DNA from: a virus
IMG/VR virus record: IMGVR_UViG_3300030012_003071
Location: 1 to 44,764 of that record
DNA: 44,764 bases
Direction: 5' to 3' (one strand)
The notes beneath the pieces are model-generated. The model was not told the DNA's origin. It searched no databases and was given only the letters and a program-made list of their open reading frames with translations. The translations under genes and the position numbers were made by a program. Every line of letters begins with the position of its first letter. Position 1 is the first letter of the stretch. Positions 24,961 through 33,580 of the stretch are shown in pieces.

Positions 24961-25792
24961 ACTGTGGGTCTTCTTCAGCTTTTTCACCATATAATTCTAA
25001 ATATTTATTCACAAAGCTTTGAGCAATTAGTTGCATTCCCAGATCGTTAGGATGCCTTTCTTTCCAACCAAGCCAGTATCTTCTGTAGACGTTATACCAA
25101 TCAGTTTTTAATTTGAAAAAGTCAGGGTCACCTACTACATTCTCTAGTTGTTGAATCTTTTCGTAGTAAACACTTTTCTTACATGCTTCTAAAACAGCGT
25201 CTCTAATTTTTGGTTGTAGATCAGCTTGCTTGCCAGCTGGAGCGTCTGGTAAGGTGATCCATTCTATACCTACAAGCGTGTTTAATGCTCGGGCGTGAAT
25301 GATAGGTATGTCTTTAGCTTTACAGTATTGATCAAGCAACCAGATGCTTCTTAGCGAAATATTACCAACCTGACACCACCACTGTTCTTCGGTTAGTAAA
25401 GGTCCAGAATTATCGTTCATATGCAATTTTGCAAGTTCTGTGATAGCATGTTGAATTACACGCTTATGTTGACCGAATGGAGGAGGATACAGTGGCATAC
25501 CAACGCAGTGTGTTACTTGTGCAGAAGACATTTCATATGGAGTTATTCTGCATGCCTGGCTCCAACCAACCATTACTAAAAGATCTCTATCAGAGTTTTC
25601 TTCAATAGCATCTACAGTTTTATTATGAATGTATTCGTTTCCCGCTCCACCAAGACCAATATTCAAAACGTCGCAGTCAAGAAAAGAAGAAACGTAATCA
25701 GACCAGACTTTAGTCATACCTGCATCTTCATAACATCTTTCGTTTTTATTAGTCCAACTATCTCCAGCTGCTATTAATAATTTTTTAGTCAT
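24947..25792 (-). CDS. SGNH-hydrolase-like protein 1
   Basis: The 281-residue protein begins LLIAAGDSWTNK, with GDS at 10-12 as SGNH block I (Ser12 nucleophile). It continues VLNIGLGGAGNEYI near 42-55 as block II and ends with ERHPNDLGMQ, where His247 fits block V. SGNH enzymes are esterases or deacylases acting on O-acyl groups, often of sugars or peptidoglycan, but this family also includes non-catalytic members. The block III GxND is not obvious (VMVGWSQ fills that place). It overlaps the sibling SGNH gene by 8 bases and the following radical SAM gene. Confidence 0.7.
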   Translation of the reverse strand: MTKKLLIAAGDSWTNKNERCYEDAGMTKVWSDYVSSFLDCDVLNIGLGGAGNEYIHNKTVDAIEENSDRDLLVMVGWSQACRITPYEMSSAQVTHCVGMPLYPPPFGQHKRVIQHAITELAKLHMNDNSGPLLTEEQWWCQVGNISLRSIWLLDQYCKAKDIPIIHARALNTLVGIEWITLPDAPAGKQADLQPKIRDAVLEACKKSVYYEKIQQLENVVGDPDFFKLKTDWYNVYRRYWLGWKERHPNDLGMQLIAQSFVNKYLELYGEKAEEDPQYVYD

Positions 25793-26570
25793 AAATAAAT
25801 TCCGTTTCTACATCATCATATACAACGTCAGACGATATTTCTTTAACTCCAGACTCTTTCATTACCAAAAAAGATTCCAGTATATACTGGTGGCCCTTCT
25901 CATTTGGATGACTATCTTCATCAGATAAATGACATGTTTTGTCTTTCATCCACTTCATATTAGACCTAAAAGATTGCGTGGTAAAAAAATATGGATTGTA
26001 ATATCTGTTATGTGGAGTTTCAGCAATCAATTTACTATACCGATATTGTTCATATTCTTCACCTTCGTCTGGTCCCATCCACACAAGATTAGTTATTAAA
26101 GAACTAGACTGCGCTTGATAAAATTCAATATTGTTATTTTTTAAAAATTCGTTTAGTTTCCACATACATCTTAAATTATAATTTACAGCAACCTTGTCAA
26201 AATCACTACCCCAGAATCCATAAAGATCTAAAAAATTTTCAACTATCTCATGATCATTGTTTAATTGCAAATGTTTACCAGCTACATGAGTAGAATAATC
26301 AAAAAAGTTTATACGGTTTGGACTAGTCCATAGAATCATTACAATAAGTTTCTTATCTAAATTATCTATTACTGCGTCCATAACAGAATTAGTTATGTTG
26401 TCATTGCTGTATCCTGACTTACATAAGTTTAGAGTTTCTATTCCTAATTCTTTTCCTGCCAGTTCAGGCCAAGGTGTAACGTTATGTTTGAGATATCCAC
26501 TATAAGTAGAATCACCAAAGCTACATCCTCCGGCGATCAAAAGACTTTCACGTTGTATTTCTTTTCCCAA
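25785..26570 (-). CDS. SGNH-hydrolase-like protein 2
   Basis: A 261-residue relative of the next gene with the same frame: GGCSFGDS near residue 14 (block I), CKSGYSNDNITNSV (block II), VMILWTSPNRI, and DSHPNEKGHQY near the C-terminus (Asp/His of block V). Both end in a short acidic Tyr-Asp tail (EFIYD and QYVYD), suggesting duplication. TTG starts are the only options. The one used (26568-26570) keeps the first beta strand and overlaps the carbamoyltransferase by 34 bases. A TTG at 26538-26540 (TTTTGA overlap) would remove most of it. It probably edits an O-linked group; substrate unknown. Confidence 0.65.
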   Translation of the reverse strand: MGKEIQRESLLIAGGCSFGDSTYSGYLKHNVTPWPELAGKELGIETLNLCKSGYSNDNITNSVMDAVIDNLDKKLIVMILWTSPNRINFFDYSTHVAGKHLQLNNDHEIVENFLDLYGFWGSDFDKVAVNYNLRCMWKLNEFLKNNNIEFYQAQSSSLITNLVWMGPDEGEEYEQYRYSKLIAETPHNRYYNPYFFTTQSFRSNMKWMKDKTCHLSDEDSHPNEKGHQYILESFLVMKESGVKEISSDVVYDDVETEFIYD

Positions 26571-27877
26571 TCTTCAGCGTCTTTCTTATTGTCCACCATC
26601 GGTTGTCCTTTGATATTCAAACTTGTATTCAATAACATAGGACAGCCAGTAAGGTTATAAAATTCTTCTAAGACTAATCTTAGTTTTGATTCACAATCTG
26701 GTTTTACTACCTGTACTCTTGCTGTACCATCTACGTGTGTTACAGACTTGTAGTCATGTTCAGCTTTTGCTACAAACTGCATGTATTCATTCATCGGTCC
26801 GCTAAAAAATTTGGTGGAATATTCTTCGAGGATGGCTGGTGCAAAGGGCCTAAACTTTTGTCTTCTTTTAATTTCGTTGACTGTATCTTTAATGTCCAGT
26901 CGTGGATCCGCCAAAAGACTACGATTGCCCAAAGCACGAGGGCCGTATTCAGCCCGACCGTTGGCCAAGCCAGCCACCCCGTAAGTGCTAATGTAGCTTG
27001 CAACTTCTCTCGGGTTGACATCCTGTTTAATTTCTGTTCCAAGATAAGGTCCTTTCCAATTAAGTTTTTTTCCATAGTGTCGAGCCGCGGCACCAAGCGC
27101 TGATCCAGCATCGCCAGGATTCGGCATAATCCAAATATTTTTACCTTTGATCTTTGAGTTAGCTACACAATTAAGAGCGCAGCCTCCCATTAAGATAAGA
27201 TTCTCATGCTTACACCATATGCCAACTAATTGTAAAAGCCATTTTTCATACGATGCTTGAATACTAGCAGCGATATCTTCTGGTTTTCCTTGAGGTAGTT
27301 TAATTCCTTTATGGCAGTTTTCATGAATCAAATGATCAAAATCGTAGATTGGTTCGCCGTAAGCCGCCAATCCCATTACTATGTATTCTTCTTCCATAGA
27401 CTTATAACCGAGGCTAGCTGTCACAGCCGAGTAAGCTAATCCAGCGCTATCAGGGTAACACATACGATATACCTCGGTCATTGCACCATTACGAACTTCA
27501 AAAACAGCCGCTGACTCTTTTTCGCCGATCGCATCGATACAGAGTATGTCACAATCATCAAACTTGCTCGTAGCCCAGCCAGCCCATGCATGAGTTTCAT
27601 AGTGGTTGTACTCGTAATCAACCCTAATATTTTCTATTGATGGCTCTTGTCCAGCCGCTTTACGTCTTTCCTCTCTTCTCGATTTTACTTCATGACCAAC
27701 AAACACCGCATCCCTACACCATCCAGGAATGTGTGTAATCCATTTTTGATTCTTTACTTTAGTTGAACGTTCAGCGTGATGCGCCTTTATAATCTCACCG
27801 TTGCGGTGCCGACCACCTGCCTCAATCAAACACCATGCAGCGTCGTGGCTACCTTCTGCTATTCCTAGTATCTTCAT
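26537..27877 (-). CDS. NodU/CmcH-family carbamoyltransferase
   Basis: A 446-residue member of the carbamoyltransferase family (usual length 500-600). It has GSHDAAWCLIE near the start, NHYETHAW (H-x3-H, the metal/carbamoyl-phosphate site), GGCALNCVANSK, NPGDAGSALGAA and the hallmark GRAEYGPRALGNRSLLADPR. It ends with MLLNTSLNIKGQPMV. These enzymes make carbamoyl-adenylate from carbamoyl phosphate and ATP and transfer the carbamoyl group to a hydroxyl of a sugar or natural product. The ATG overlaps the upstream TGA (ATGA). The two SGNH genes come directly after, suggesting that carbamoyl and acyl groups are added to, or removed from, one product. Confidence 0.92.
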   Translation of the reverse strand: MKILGIAEGSHDAAWCLIEAGGRHRNGEIIKAHHAERSTKVKNQKWITHIPGWCRDAVFVGHEVKSRREERRKAAGQEPSIENIRVDYEYNHYETHAWAGWATSKFDDCDILCIDAIGEKESAAVFEVRNGAMTEVYRMCYPDSAGLAYSAVTASLGYKSMEEEYIVMGLAAYGEPIYDFDHLIHENCHKGIKLPQGKPEDIAASIQASYEKWLLQLVGIWCKHENLILMGGCALNCVANSKIKGKNIWIMPNPGDAGSALGAAARHYGKKLNWKGPYLGTEIKQDVNPREVASYISTYGVAGLANGRAEYGPRALGNRSLLADPRLDIKDTVNEIKRRQKFRPFAPAILEEYSTKFFSGPMNEYMQFVAKAEHDYKSVTHVDGTARVQVVKPDCESKLRLVLEEFYNLTGCPMLLNTSLNIKGQPMVDNKKDAEDWEKKYNVKVF

Positions 27878-28938
27878 GTCCACTGCGCCACGAACGGGTC
27901 AAACCCTTTATTACATTTCAATCCACACGTTTTCATTCTGCCTTGACCAACCCCATGAATGTCCCAGCTATTTTTAATTGATGAAAAGAACTCGCCCTCA
28001 AGGATTGTTTGTATAGGAGTATAGTGAACGTTGATCTTTTCAAAACCGCCAGTCGATTGGATGACCTTGTATTCTTGAGAGTCTTCCATCGGCCTCCACC
28101 ACTTATATACTTGCCCCGCCAACCAACAACACGGAAACACGAGTCCTTCGGCAGACACGTAAATTTCTTTCTTATCAACGCACTTTGGTTGTATCTCAGC
28201 AACGTCAATAAACTTATCCATCGAGCCGTATCGTTCGATGATATTATTATAGTCTTCATCAATTGCTTTATTACGCCACTTGGGATCTTTTGGTGGCGCA
28301 AGTCTTTTCGCATCCTTGCCTCTAAATACTGCTTGGTGGTCATCTTTTTTCTGTAGGTTTGCTGTGTTTATATATCTACCAGATTTCTTTACGATAAAGT
28401 CACGCACACCAATAATTTGTGAAAACATTCTAGCCTGTTCTATCTGATGTTCGTTATAATTAAATACTAGAAATGTCCACTTCGCATGACCACCCGCATC
28501 GCAAAACGCTGCCATGTTGTCTTCAACATTTGACCACTTTACACCTTGACGATAAAAATGATTTGTATCTTGTAAGCCGTCAACAGAAAAGTTGACAAAG
28601 TTTACTACTCCAGCGAGTTTTTCCCACCAATCGGGTTTGCGAGCACCGCCATTAGTAGTAACAAACATATGAATGCTAGGGTTGCTATGACGCACATATT
28701 CTGCTATCTCCAACATGTCTGGTGCAAAGATGGGATCACCATGATTGCCACAGAAGTAAAACGTTTCGAGTTGAGCCAAGAACTCTGGTGAAAAGGCTTT
28801 TTGAAAACCTTCCAAAGTCATTGACTCGTCTTTTAGATACTGATTGACTTCACCACCATTCTTGTTTCTATCACACATAGGACAAGAAGCCTGACACATC
28901 TGTGTAGGTTCGAAGTGTATCATCTTCACGTTATACAT
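27874..28938 (-). CDS. radical SAM/SPASM-type protein with GDP variant motif, copy A
   Basis: The 354-residue protein has EPTQMCQASCPMCDR with cluster cysteines C15, C19, C22. Instead of GGEP it has GNHGDPIFAPD. The rest includes TNGGARKPDWW and FSVDGLQDTN. The C-terminal third has PKC...KKEIYVSAEGLVFPCCW and CGLKC, fitting a SPASM-like auxiliary cluster. It is a clear duplicate of the next gene (28931); the pair share the FAPD, TNGGARKP and YRQGV motifs. The two overlap by 8 bases. The likely role is radical modification of a peptide or small molecule; substrate unknown. Confidence 0.85.
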   Translation of the reverse strand: MYNVKMIHFEPTQMCQASCPMCDRNKNGGEVNQYLKDESMTLEGFQKAFSPEFLAQLETFYFCGNHGDPIFAPDMLEIAEYVRHSNPSIHMFVTTNGGARKPDWWEKLAGVVNFVNFSVDGLQDTNHFYRQGVKWSNVEDNMAAFCDAGGHAKWTFLVFNYNEHQIEQARMFSQIIGVRDFIVKKSGRYINTANLQKKDDHQAVFRGKDAKRLAPPKDPKWRNKAIDEDYNNIIERYGSMDKFIDVAEIQPKCVDKKEIYVSAEGLVFPCCWLAGQVYKWWRPMEDSQEYKVIQSTGGFEKINVHYTPIQTILEGEFFSSIKNSWDIHGVGQGRMKTCGLKCNKGFDPFVAQWT

Positions 28939-29935
28939 ACTGCAGTTTTACCGTATCCTGTGTTGTGTTACATTTAGCTGCGCAAATATATGGTGTGTCA
29001 TCTCCGTTCCATCTTTCATGTAGATTACTAAACCACGACATTGCGGCGTACAGTCCGTATTTCTTTGCATCATTTTCTGGTGATACAACCATTGAAGCCA
29101 TATCTAATCGTTCTTCTTCAGAAACATTTTGAGAACTTACAAGCGACGTGTGGGCCCAGCAACATGGAAATACGTGACCAGTGGCCGATACAAAAATTTC
29201 TCTTTCAACAACACATTTTGGTAATATTCTAAAAGCACTTCTTTCATTAGACGTGTAAGGATTTTTCATTACCTCACTTTGGTATTTATCTTGTTTCGGT
29301 GGCTTTATTATTGTTTTCTTTTTCCCTCGTAAATATGCTTGCCAAGCTGGGCGTTCCTTATCGTATCTACTTGTTGTCTTTGGCCTGAAGTCTGTAAAGC
29401 CCATATCTTTTGACAGTCTTTCAGCGTCCTTGACTTGGTGTTCATTATGTTCGAACACAAGGTAGTCCCATTTTGCTTTTCCACCCGCATTAATAAACTC
29501 CTTAACGTTATTCATTATATTATACCACACTACTCCCTGTCTGTAAACCCCATTTGTATCTTCGAGTCCATCAATTGAGAAAGTAACATGGTTAACTACC
29601 TTTGCTATTTCAGCCCACCATTCTGGTTTACGCGCCCCACCATTAGTATTCATTGACATGTATATCTTTGGATTGTGTTTTCTAAAATACTTGAATATTT
29701 CAATACAATCTGGCGCAAATATTGGGTCACCAAGATTACCACACATGTACATATCTTTTAGTTGTTCTACAAAGTCTGGTGGAAAGATAAGTTTTACATC
29801 ATCAATAGAAAGCGATGCACCACTTATAATAGGATTTAACTCACCGTCAAGCGTAACCCTATCGCACATCGGGCACATTGCCTGACATAATTGAGTTGGT
29901 TCTAAATGTAACTTCGTTACGTGGTAACCATTCAT
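28931..29935 (-). CDS. radical SAM/SPASM-type protein with GDP variant motif, copy B
   Basis: A paralogue of copy A: EPTQLCQAMCPMCDR (C17, C21, C24 from the chosen start), GNLGDPIFAPD, TNGGARKPEWW, FSIDGLEDTN, and PKC...REIFVSATGHVFPCCW with CAAKC near the end. It starts at ATG 29933-29935, which overlaps the preceding TGA as ATGA; a TTG three codons earlier is also open. Keeping two related enzymes side by side suggests two similar substrates, two sites on one substrate, or a heterodimer. No accessory domain distinguishes it from copy A. Confidence 0.85.
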   Translation of the reverse strand: MNGYHVTKLHLEPTQLCQAMCPMCDRVTLDGELNPIISGASLSIDDVKLIFPPDFVEQLKDMYMCGNLGDPIFAPDCIEIFKYFRKHNPKIYMSMNTNGGARKPEWWAEIAKVVNHVTFSIDGLEDTNGVYRQGVVWYNIMNNVKEFINAGGKAKWDYLVFEHNEHQVKDAERLSKDMGFTDFRPKTTSRYDKERPAWQAYLRGKKKTIIKPPKQDKYQSEVMKNPYTSNERSAFRILPKCVVEREIFVSATGHVFPCCWAHTSLVSSQNVSEEERLDMASMVVSPENDAKKYGLYAAMSWFSNLHERWNGDDTPYICAAKCNTTQDTVKLQYV

Positions 29936-30669
29936 GATCCACAATCACCAGGCCAATGGTATTGTCTGAAAGCCCAGCTTCTTTCCATACACCACCAGCA
30001 TTCACCACACTCTTTGGTAAAGCCATCAGTCATATAATCCCATCCTTCACATGATCTTGTAAGTGGAAGTAACGTATCAACTAGATTATATTTTTTGTAT
30101 AACTCTGCCACATGACCTTTGTGGTGCCGAACAAACGGACAGCAATGTAGTATGTTTCTTTTTGAATCATCATTAACTTCAGGTTTAGATCCTCTGCAAT
30201 GCCAATCACGATGTTTTTCTCTACATTCCCAAACCTTTTCACCAAATACTTCGGACGATCCCCAGAATGCGTCACCAATTTCTTCAGGTGGATTCGCAGT
30301 CACACCGTTAAATACTTGAGTATATTCGCCAATCGTGGCCACGGTTTCATCTATAAGTCTTTCTTGAAAGTCTACATAGTTATTTGCATTTTTACTATCT
30401 GGTATGCCGCCAGGATCATGGCACATCCAAGCTTCTTGTGGTTCAAAATTTACATTCGGCCAGTGTTCTTGAATAAAATCATAAACTTGCTGCGCGTGAT
30501 AACTCTGCCAGTTACGCACTCCATGAATCACAGTGATTGGCCATACCGTAAGTGGCTTATTTGCCTTTGTCCATTCATCACATATCATCCAAAGAAGTAA
30601 AGCGCTATCTGCTCCACCTGATAATCTTATAATTACATTTTCTGTTTGTACTGGAATCTTAATAGACAT
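29932..30669 (-). CDS. QueC-like PP-loop ATPase
   Basis: The 245-residue protein opens with IIRLSGGADSALLLWM, a classical PP-loop (SGGxDS). The C-terminus has SCEGWDYMTDG, then CGECWWCMERSWAF, matching the four-cysteine zinc site of QueC/ExsB-type enzymes. It also has CHDPGGIPDS and HCCPFVRHHKGH. QueC makes preQ0, a precursor of queuosine and 7-deazaguanine DNA bases, by adenylating a carboxylate. Here the gene lies inside a radical SAM cluster and no QueE/QueD/FolE partner is visible, so it may instead activate a different acid. It starts at ATG 30667-30669 with an 11-base overlap. Confidence 0.75.
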   Translation of the reverse strand: MSIKIPVQTENVIIRLSGGADSALLLWMICDEWTKANKPLTVWPITVIHGVRNWQSYHAQQVYDFIQEHWPNVNFEPQEAWMCHDPGGIPDSKNANNYVDFQERLIDETVATIGEYTQVFNGVTANPPEEIGDAFWGSSEVFGEKVWECREKHRDWHCRGSKPEVNDDSKRNILHCCPFVRHHKGHVAELYKKYNLVDTLLPLTRSCEGWDYMTDGFTKECGECWWCMERSWAFRQYHWPGDCGS

Positions 30670-31864
30670 AATCAAAAATCCTTGGTGCTAATTCGCTAGC
30701 ATCTCTATCATATAGTTGATCTTGTAACATCGCAATCTCTTTGAATGTTTCTACTGGTATGCTTCTTTCGCCTTGTAGTCTAAGCTTATATTCACGTAGA
30801 AATTCACTATCGTTAGCTTCTTTTAATAATCTTTTCTTTGTAGTCTCAGCTAGATTTACGACATCTAAACCTTCTGGCCAATGAACAAAAGTAGTTTTCA
30901 ATCTTACAGTTATTCCATACTGCGATTCAAACATCTCTTTCAAACCCTGTAAGTCTTTTTCTATTTCATTCATATAAAACGCATGATAAGCCGTAGTGGT
31001 ACAAACAAGTAGTATATCTGCTACTTTTGTAGTTCTTTGAAGCATGTCATGAATGTTAGCAATAACCTGATCGTAATCACCCTTGTGTCTAAAATAATTA
31101 AACACATCACCTGTTCCATCCATACTTACAGTGATGTCTACGTCTTTAAAATATTCCCATAGATCTACAATATCGTATTGTTTGAAACGAGTCATAGACA
31201 TGTTTGTGTTATATGTTAGCGTTATCTTGCTAGTGTCAATGGTATTACTTTCTATCATTCGAGTTAAAGCCCGATACATTTCGGCATGCATAAACGGCTC
31301 ACCACCAGAAAACTCTATACGTTCTACATATGGTATTACATTTTGAAACAAATCATCAAGTACTTCAGGTGTTGGAATATCAATCTCATTAAGAAAATCA
31401 CTTGGCATCATAGGTGATCCAACGTGATTGAACCTATGATCGTTAAAAAGTTTTTGACCTATCTCTGGATTTTCTTTACCAACTTTGATAAAACGAGAAT
31501 TACTTTGCGTACCGCAATGCCTGCAATAGTAATTACAAGCTCTACTCATTTTAAGCTGCAAATCTTTTATAACAACTTTATCTTTACTATAATCGGGTTC
31601 TGAGATCAGCGGTGATTCATTGAAACGTTGACGATAAGATACGATGCCATTGTCTTCTTGTATCTTACAATCAATACATTCTTTAGGCCATTCATCGTTT
31701 CTAAGTTGTTGACGTATCCGTACCCACTCATCTGAGTTTATTGTCTCAGACGGCATATCTGGTACACCACCAAATTTATGATTCTTGTATAACTTAAATC
31801 GAAAACATGGAGCGTAACCACCAGGTTTAAAATCAAAGTGTGTCCATGCGTACTTACATTTCAT
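30659..31864 (-). CDS. N-terminal-twitch radical SAM protein
   Basis: The 401-residue protein has a Cys-rich N-terminal module (C3, C20, C63, C66: a KYAWTHFDFKPGGYAPC start, ECIDCKIQE and a later GIVSYRQRF). The radical SAM site CNYYCRHC follows (C110, C114, C117) with IEFSGGEPFMHAEM. The module resembles the end of SPASM domains but sits in front of the core, a layout known from twitch-domain radical SAM proteins. It is the most divergent of the seven in this cluster; its first cysteine is unusually early. It overlaps the upstream radical SAM gene by 11 bases and the PP-loop gene. Confidence 0.85.
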   Translation of the reverse strand: MKCKYAWTHFDFKPGGYAPCFRFKLYKNHKFGGVPDMPSETINSDEWVRIRQQLRNDEWPKECIDCKIQEDNGIVSYRQRFNESPLISEPDYSKDKVVIKDLQLKMSRACNYYCRHCGTQSNSRFIKVGKENPEIGQKLFNDHRFNHVGSPMMPSDFLNEIDIPTPEVLDDLFQNVIPYVERIEFSGGEPFMHAEMYRALTRMIESNTIDTSKITLTYNTNMSMTRFKQYDIVDLWEYFKDVDITVSMDGTGDVFNYFRHKGDYDQVIANIHDMLQRTTKVADILLVCTTTAYHAFYMNEIEKDLQGLKEMFESQYGITVRLKTTFVHWPEGLDVVNLAETTKKRLLKEANDSEFLREYKLRLQGERSIPVETFKEIAMLQDQLYDRDASELAPRIFDYVY

Positions 31865-33026
31865 CGATCAAATCACAATAATAACAATCACGGGTTGGTG
31901 GACGTTTGTGAGCATCCACATATCTTTTAGTATTTATGCGTAAAGCTTCGTGCAGTTCTGGATTAGCTTTTTCGAGACTGGTGTTATAGTATCGATCGAA
32001 CGTATCAATGGTGTGCAATGTTCTGTGCCAACCAATATGATCGTATTTTCTACTCTTAAAAATACCACGTAATTTCTTGTTGTTAGTTCGTGATAGCACC
32101 CATTCTTCAAACCAATCAGGCGCTTGTAAAAACGAAAACTTGTAATCGTCATACGACCAGGATACAGTATCAGTGTGTGGCTTATAAAGTTCTAAAGCTT
32201 CATCAATATGACTTACATTGATTACAGTAAAAGTTTGATGTACTGACATTTGACGATTCTTCAACAACTCGCCGTATTCTAGAAAATGATCGAAGTTTTG
32301 ATACCAATCAGATCCTACACGTTGATACATAGAATGTTCAGGTAACCCATCAAAACTACCATAAAGATAAACGTACTTAAATTGATTTAGTATCTCAGTA
32401 ATCTCTTCAGTCATCTTCATTGTACAATTAGTTACAATTTCTAGATTGACTTTGCTTATTTCTGTACGCATGTCTAAAAAGTATAGAAAGTCTAAAAAGT
32501 TTGGAGAAAGAAAAGGTTCACCACCAAGTAGTTTTACACTTCGTAATTCTGACCAATCGATCTTCATATCTTTCAAAGTTTCGTATCTAGACTTTTCTAC
32601 CTTCGCTACATGAAAATCTAAATGATCATGGTTTTCAACTAGCCATTTATCTCTTTTTAAAAGTTTTGATGAAAATCTACTTGAGCACATACGGCACTGC
32701 AGATTACAAGTGTTATCAATACTTAGCTCGATATGTACTGGTTTTCTAAAGTTTTCTGTAAGCCATTCTTTCTTAAACTCGAGACCATGAAACTCATTAG
32801 CGTGTGTTCTCATACTCGGTTGGCCACACGCTTCTTCTTCCCAGCATTTTCTACAGCGTGGGTCTTTTTTACCAGCTAACATATCGCGCCGAAGTTGTTT
32901 AAAAGCTTCGTCGTAATCTTCAGCTAATACACCCTCGGTAGTTTGAAACCTACAGCACGGCCGAAAGTTGTTGTTCATGGTAACCGTAAAAGATTCCCAA
33001 GGTAACATACAGATCGTATCTACCAT
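31854..33026 (-). CDS. N-terminal-twitch radical SAM protein
   Basis: The N-terminal twitch module comprises C6, C24/C25 (FRPCCRF), then CRKCWEEEACGQPSMR (C58, C61). The core has CNLQCRMC (C107, C111, C114) and VKLLGGEPFLSP. GSFDGLPEHSMYQR corresponds to the SxDG...YxR signature shared by the paralogues. The second half has LLKNRQMSVHQTFTVINVSHIDE. It lies between the methyltransferase and the 401-aa radical SAM gene, with GGGAG about 12 bases upstream of its ATG. The likely auxiliary Fe-S cluster points to peptide or small-molecule chemistry. Confidence 0.88.
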   Translation of the reverse strand: MVDTICMLPWESFTVTMNNNFRPCCRFQTTEGVLAEDYDEAFKQLRRDMLAGKKDPRCRKCWEEEACGQPSMRTHANEFHGLEFKKEWLTENFRKPVHIELSIDNTCNLQCRMCSSRFSSKLLKRDKWLVENHDHLDFHVAKVEKSRYETLKDMKIDWSELRSVKLLGGEPFLSPNFLDFLYFLDMRTEISKVNLEIVTNCTMKMTEEITEILNQFKYVYLYGSFDGLPEHSMYQRVGSDWYQNFDHFLEYGELLKNRQMSVHQTFTVINVSHIDEALELYKPHTDTVSWSYDDYKFSFLQAPDWFEEWVLSRTNNKKLRGIFKSRKYDHIGWHRTLHTIDTFDRYYNTSLEKANPELHEALRINTKRYVDAHKRPPTRDCYYCDLIDEM

Positions 33027-33580
33027 ATCGCAAACATACTCCCGTTGTGGTCAATAAAATTGTCTGGTTCAATTATTGCCAAAGCTTCAGCTACCTCTTT
33101 ACCGTACTTTTCATGATTCAAATATCTACCAATTATAATACCATCATTTTTTATTTCTTGTATCGCTTTCATGTAATGAAAGAAAACGCTTAACATACTT
33201 TTTGTTGCGGCCGCTGATAGTATTATAACATCAAACGACTGCTTTGTAAACAGAATATTTTCATAAGATTCTACATGATATTCAGAGAACGGGCAGTTCT
33301 CTTTAAAATATTTTGAATGGACCATAGGATAATCAAGAGTATGATCGAACGGGAGCTTGGGATCAACCATAGGAAACGGATAAAGCTCCCAAGTATCAAC
33401 AGCCGTGTAATCCCAATCAGGCCTGTGTTTAAACAAGCCGTGAAATGTTTTTCCTACATACGCACCAACTTCAAGGATTGATCCCTCATTGTCCCACATA
33501 AAGCTTCTAATAAAATCAATCTCATCTTGCTGAATGTATCCCTTAGACAACGAATCCAATAATAAACTCTTTCCAAGCAT
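33020..33580 (-). CDS. class I SAM-dependent methyltransferase
   Basis: A Rossmann methyltransferase: GSILEVGAYVGKTF is motif I (SAM-binding Gly-rich loop). YTAVDTW is the acidic motif II. FDVIILSAAATKS is motif IV, and the post-motif NDGIIIGRYLN follows. The longer open frame (to 33649) overlaps the oxygenase gene by 107 bases, so the Met codon at 33578-33580 (MLGKSLLLDSL) is preferred, leaving a 38-base overlap. It probably methylates the cluster's product or a phage/host surface group; the substrate cannot be told from sequence. Confidence 0.75.
   Translation of the reverse strand: MLGKSLLLDSLSKGYIQQDEIDFIRSFMWDNEGSILEVGAYVGKTFHGLFKHRPDWDYTAVDTWELYPFPMVDPKLPFDHTLDYPMVHSKYFKENCPFSEYHVESYENILFTKQSFDVIILSAAATKSMLSVFFHYMKAIQEIKNDGIIIGRYLNHEKYGKEVAEALAIIEPDNFIDHNGSMFAIW

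Noticed and set aside
27874-30600. Long plus-strand open frames opposite the radical SAM genes (for example 28009-28356 and 30199-30600)
   Set aside because: They lie antisense to well-supported genes, have no ribosome binding sites, and read as cysteine- and histidine-rich shadows.
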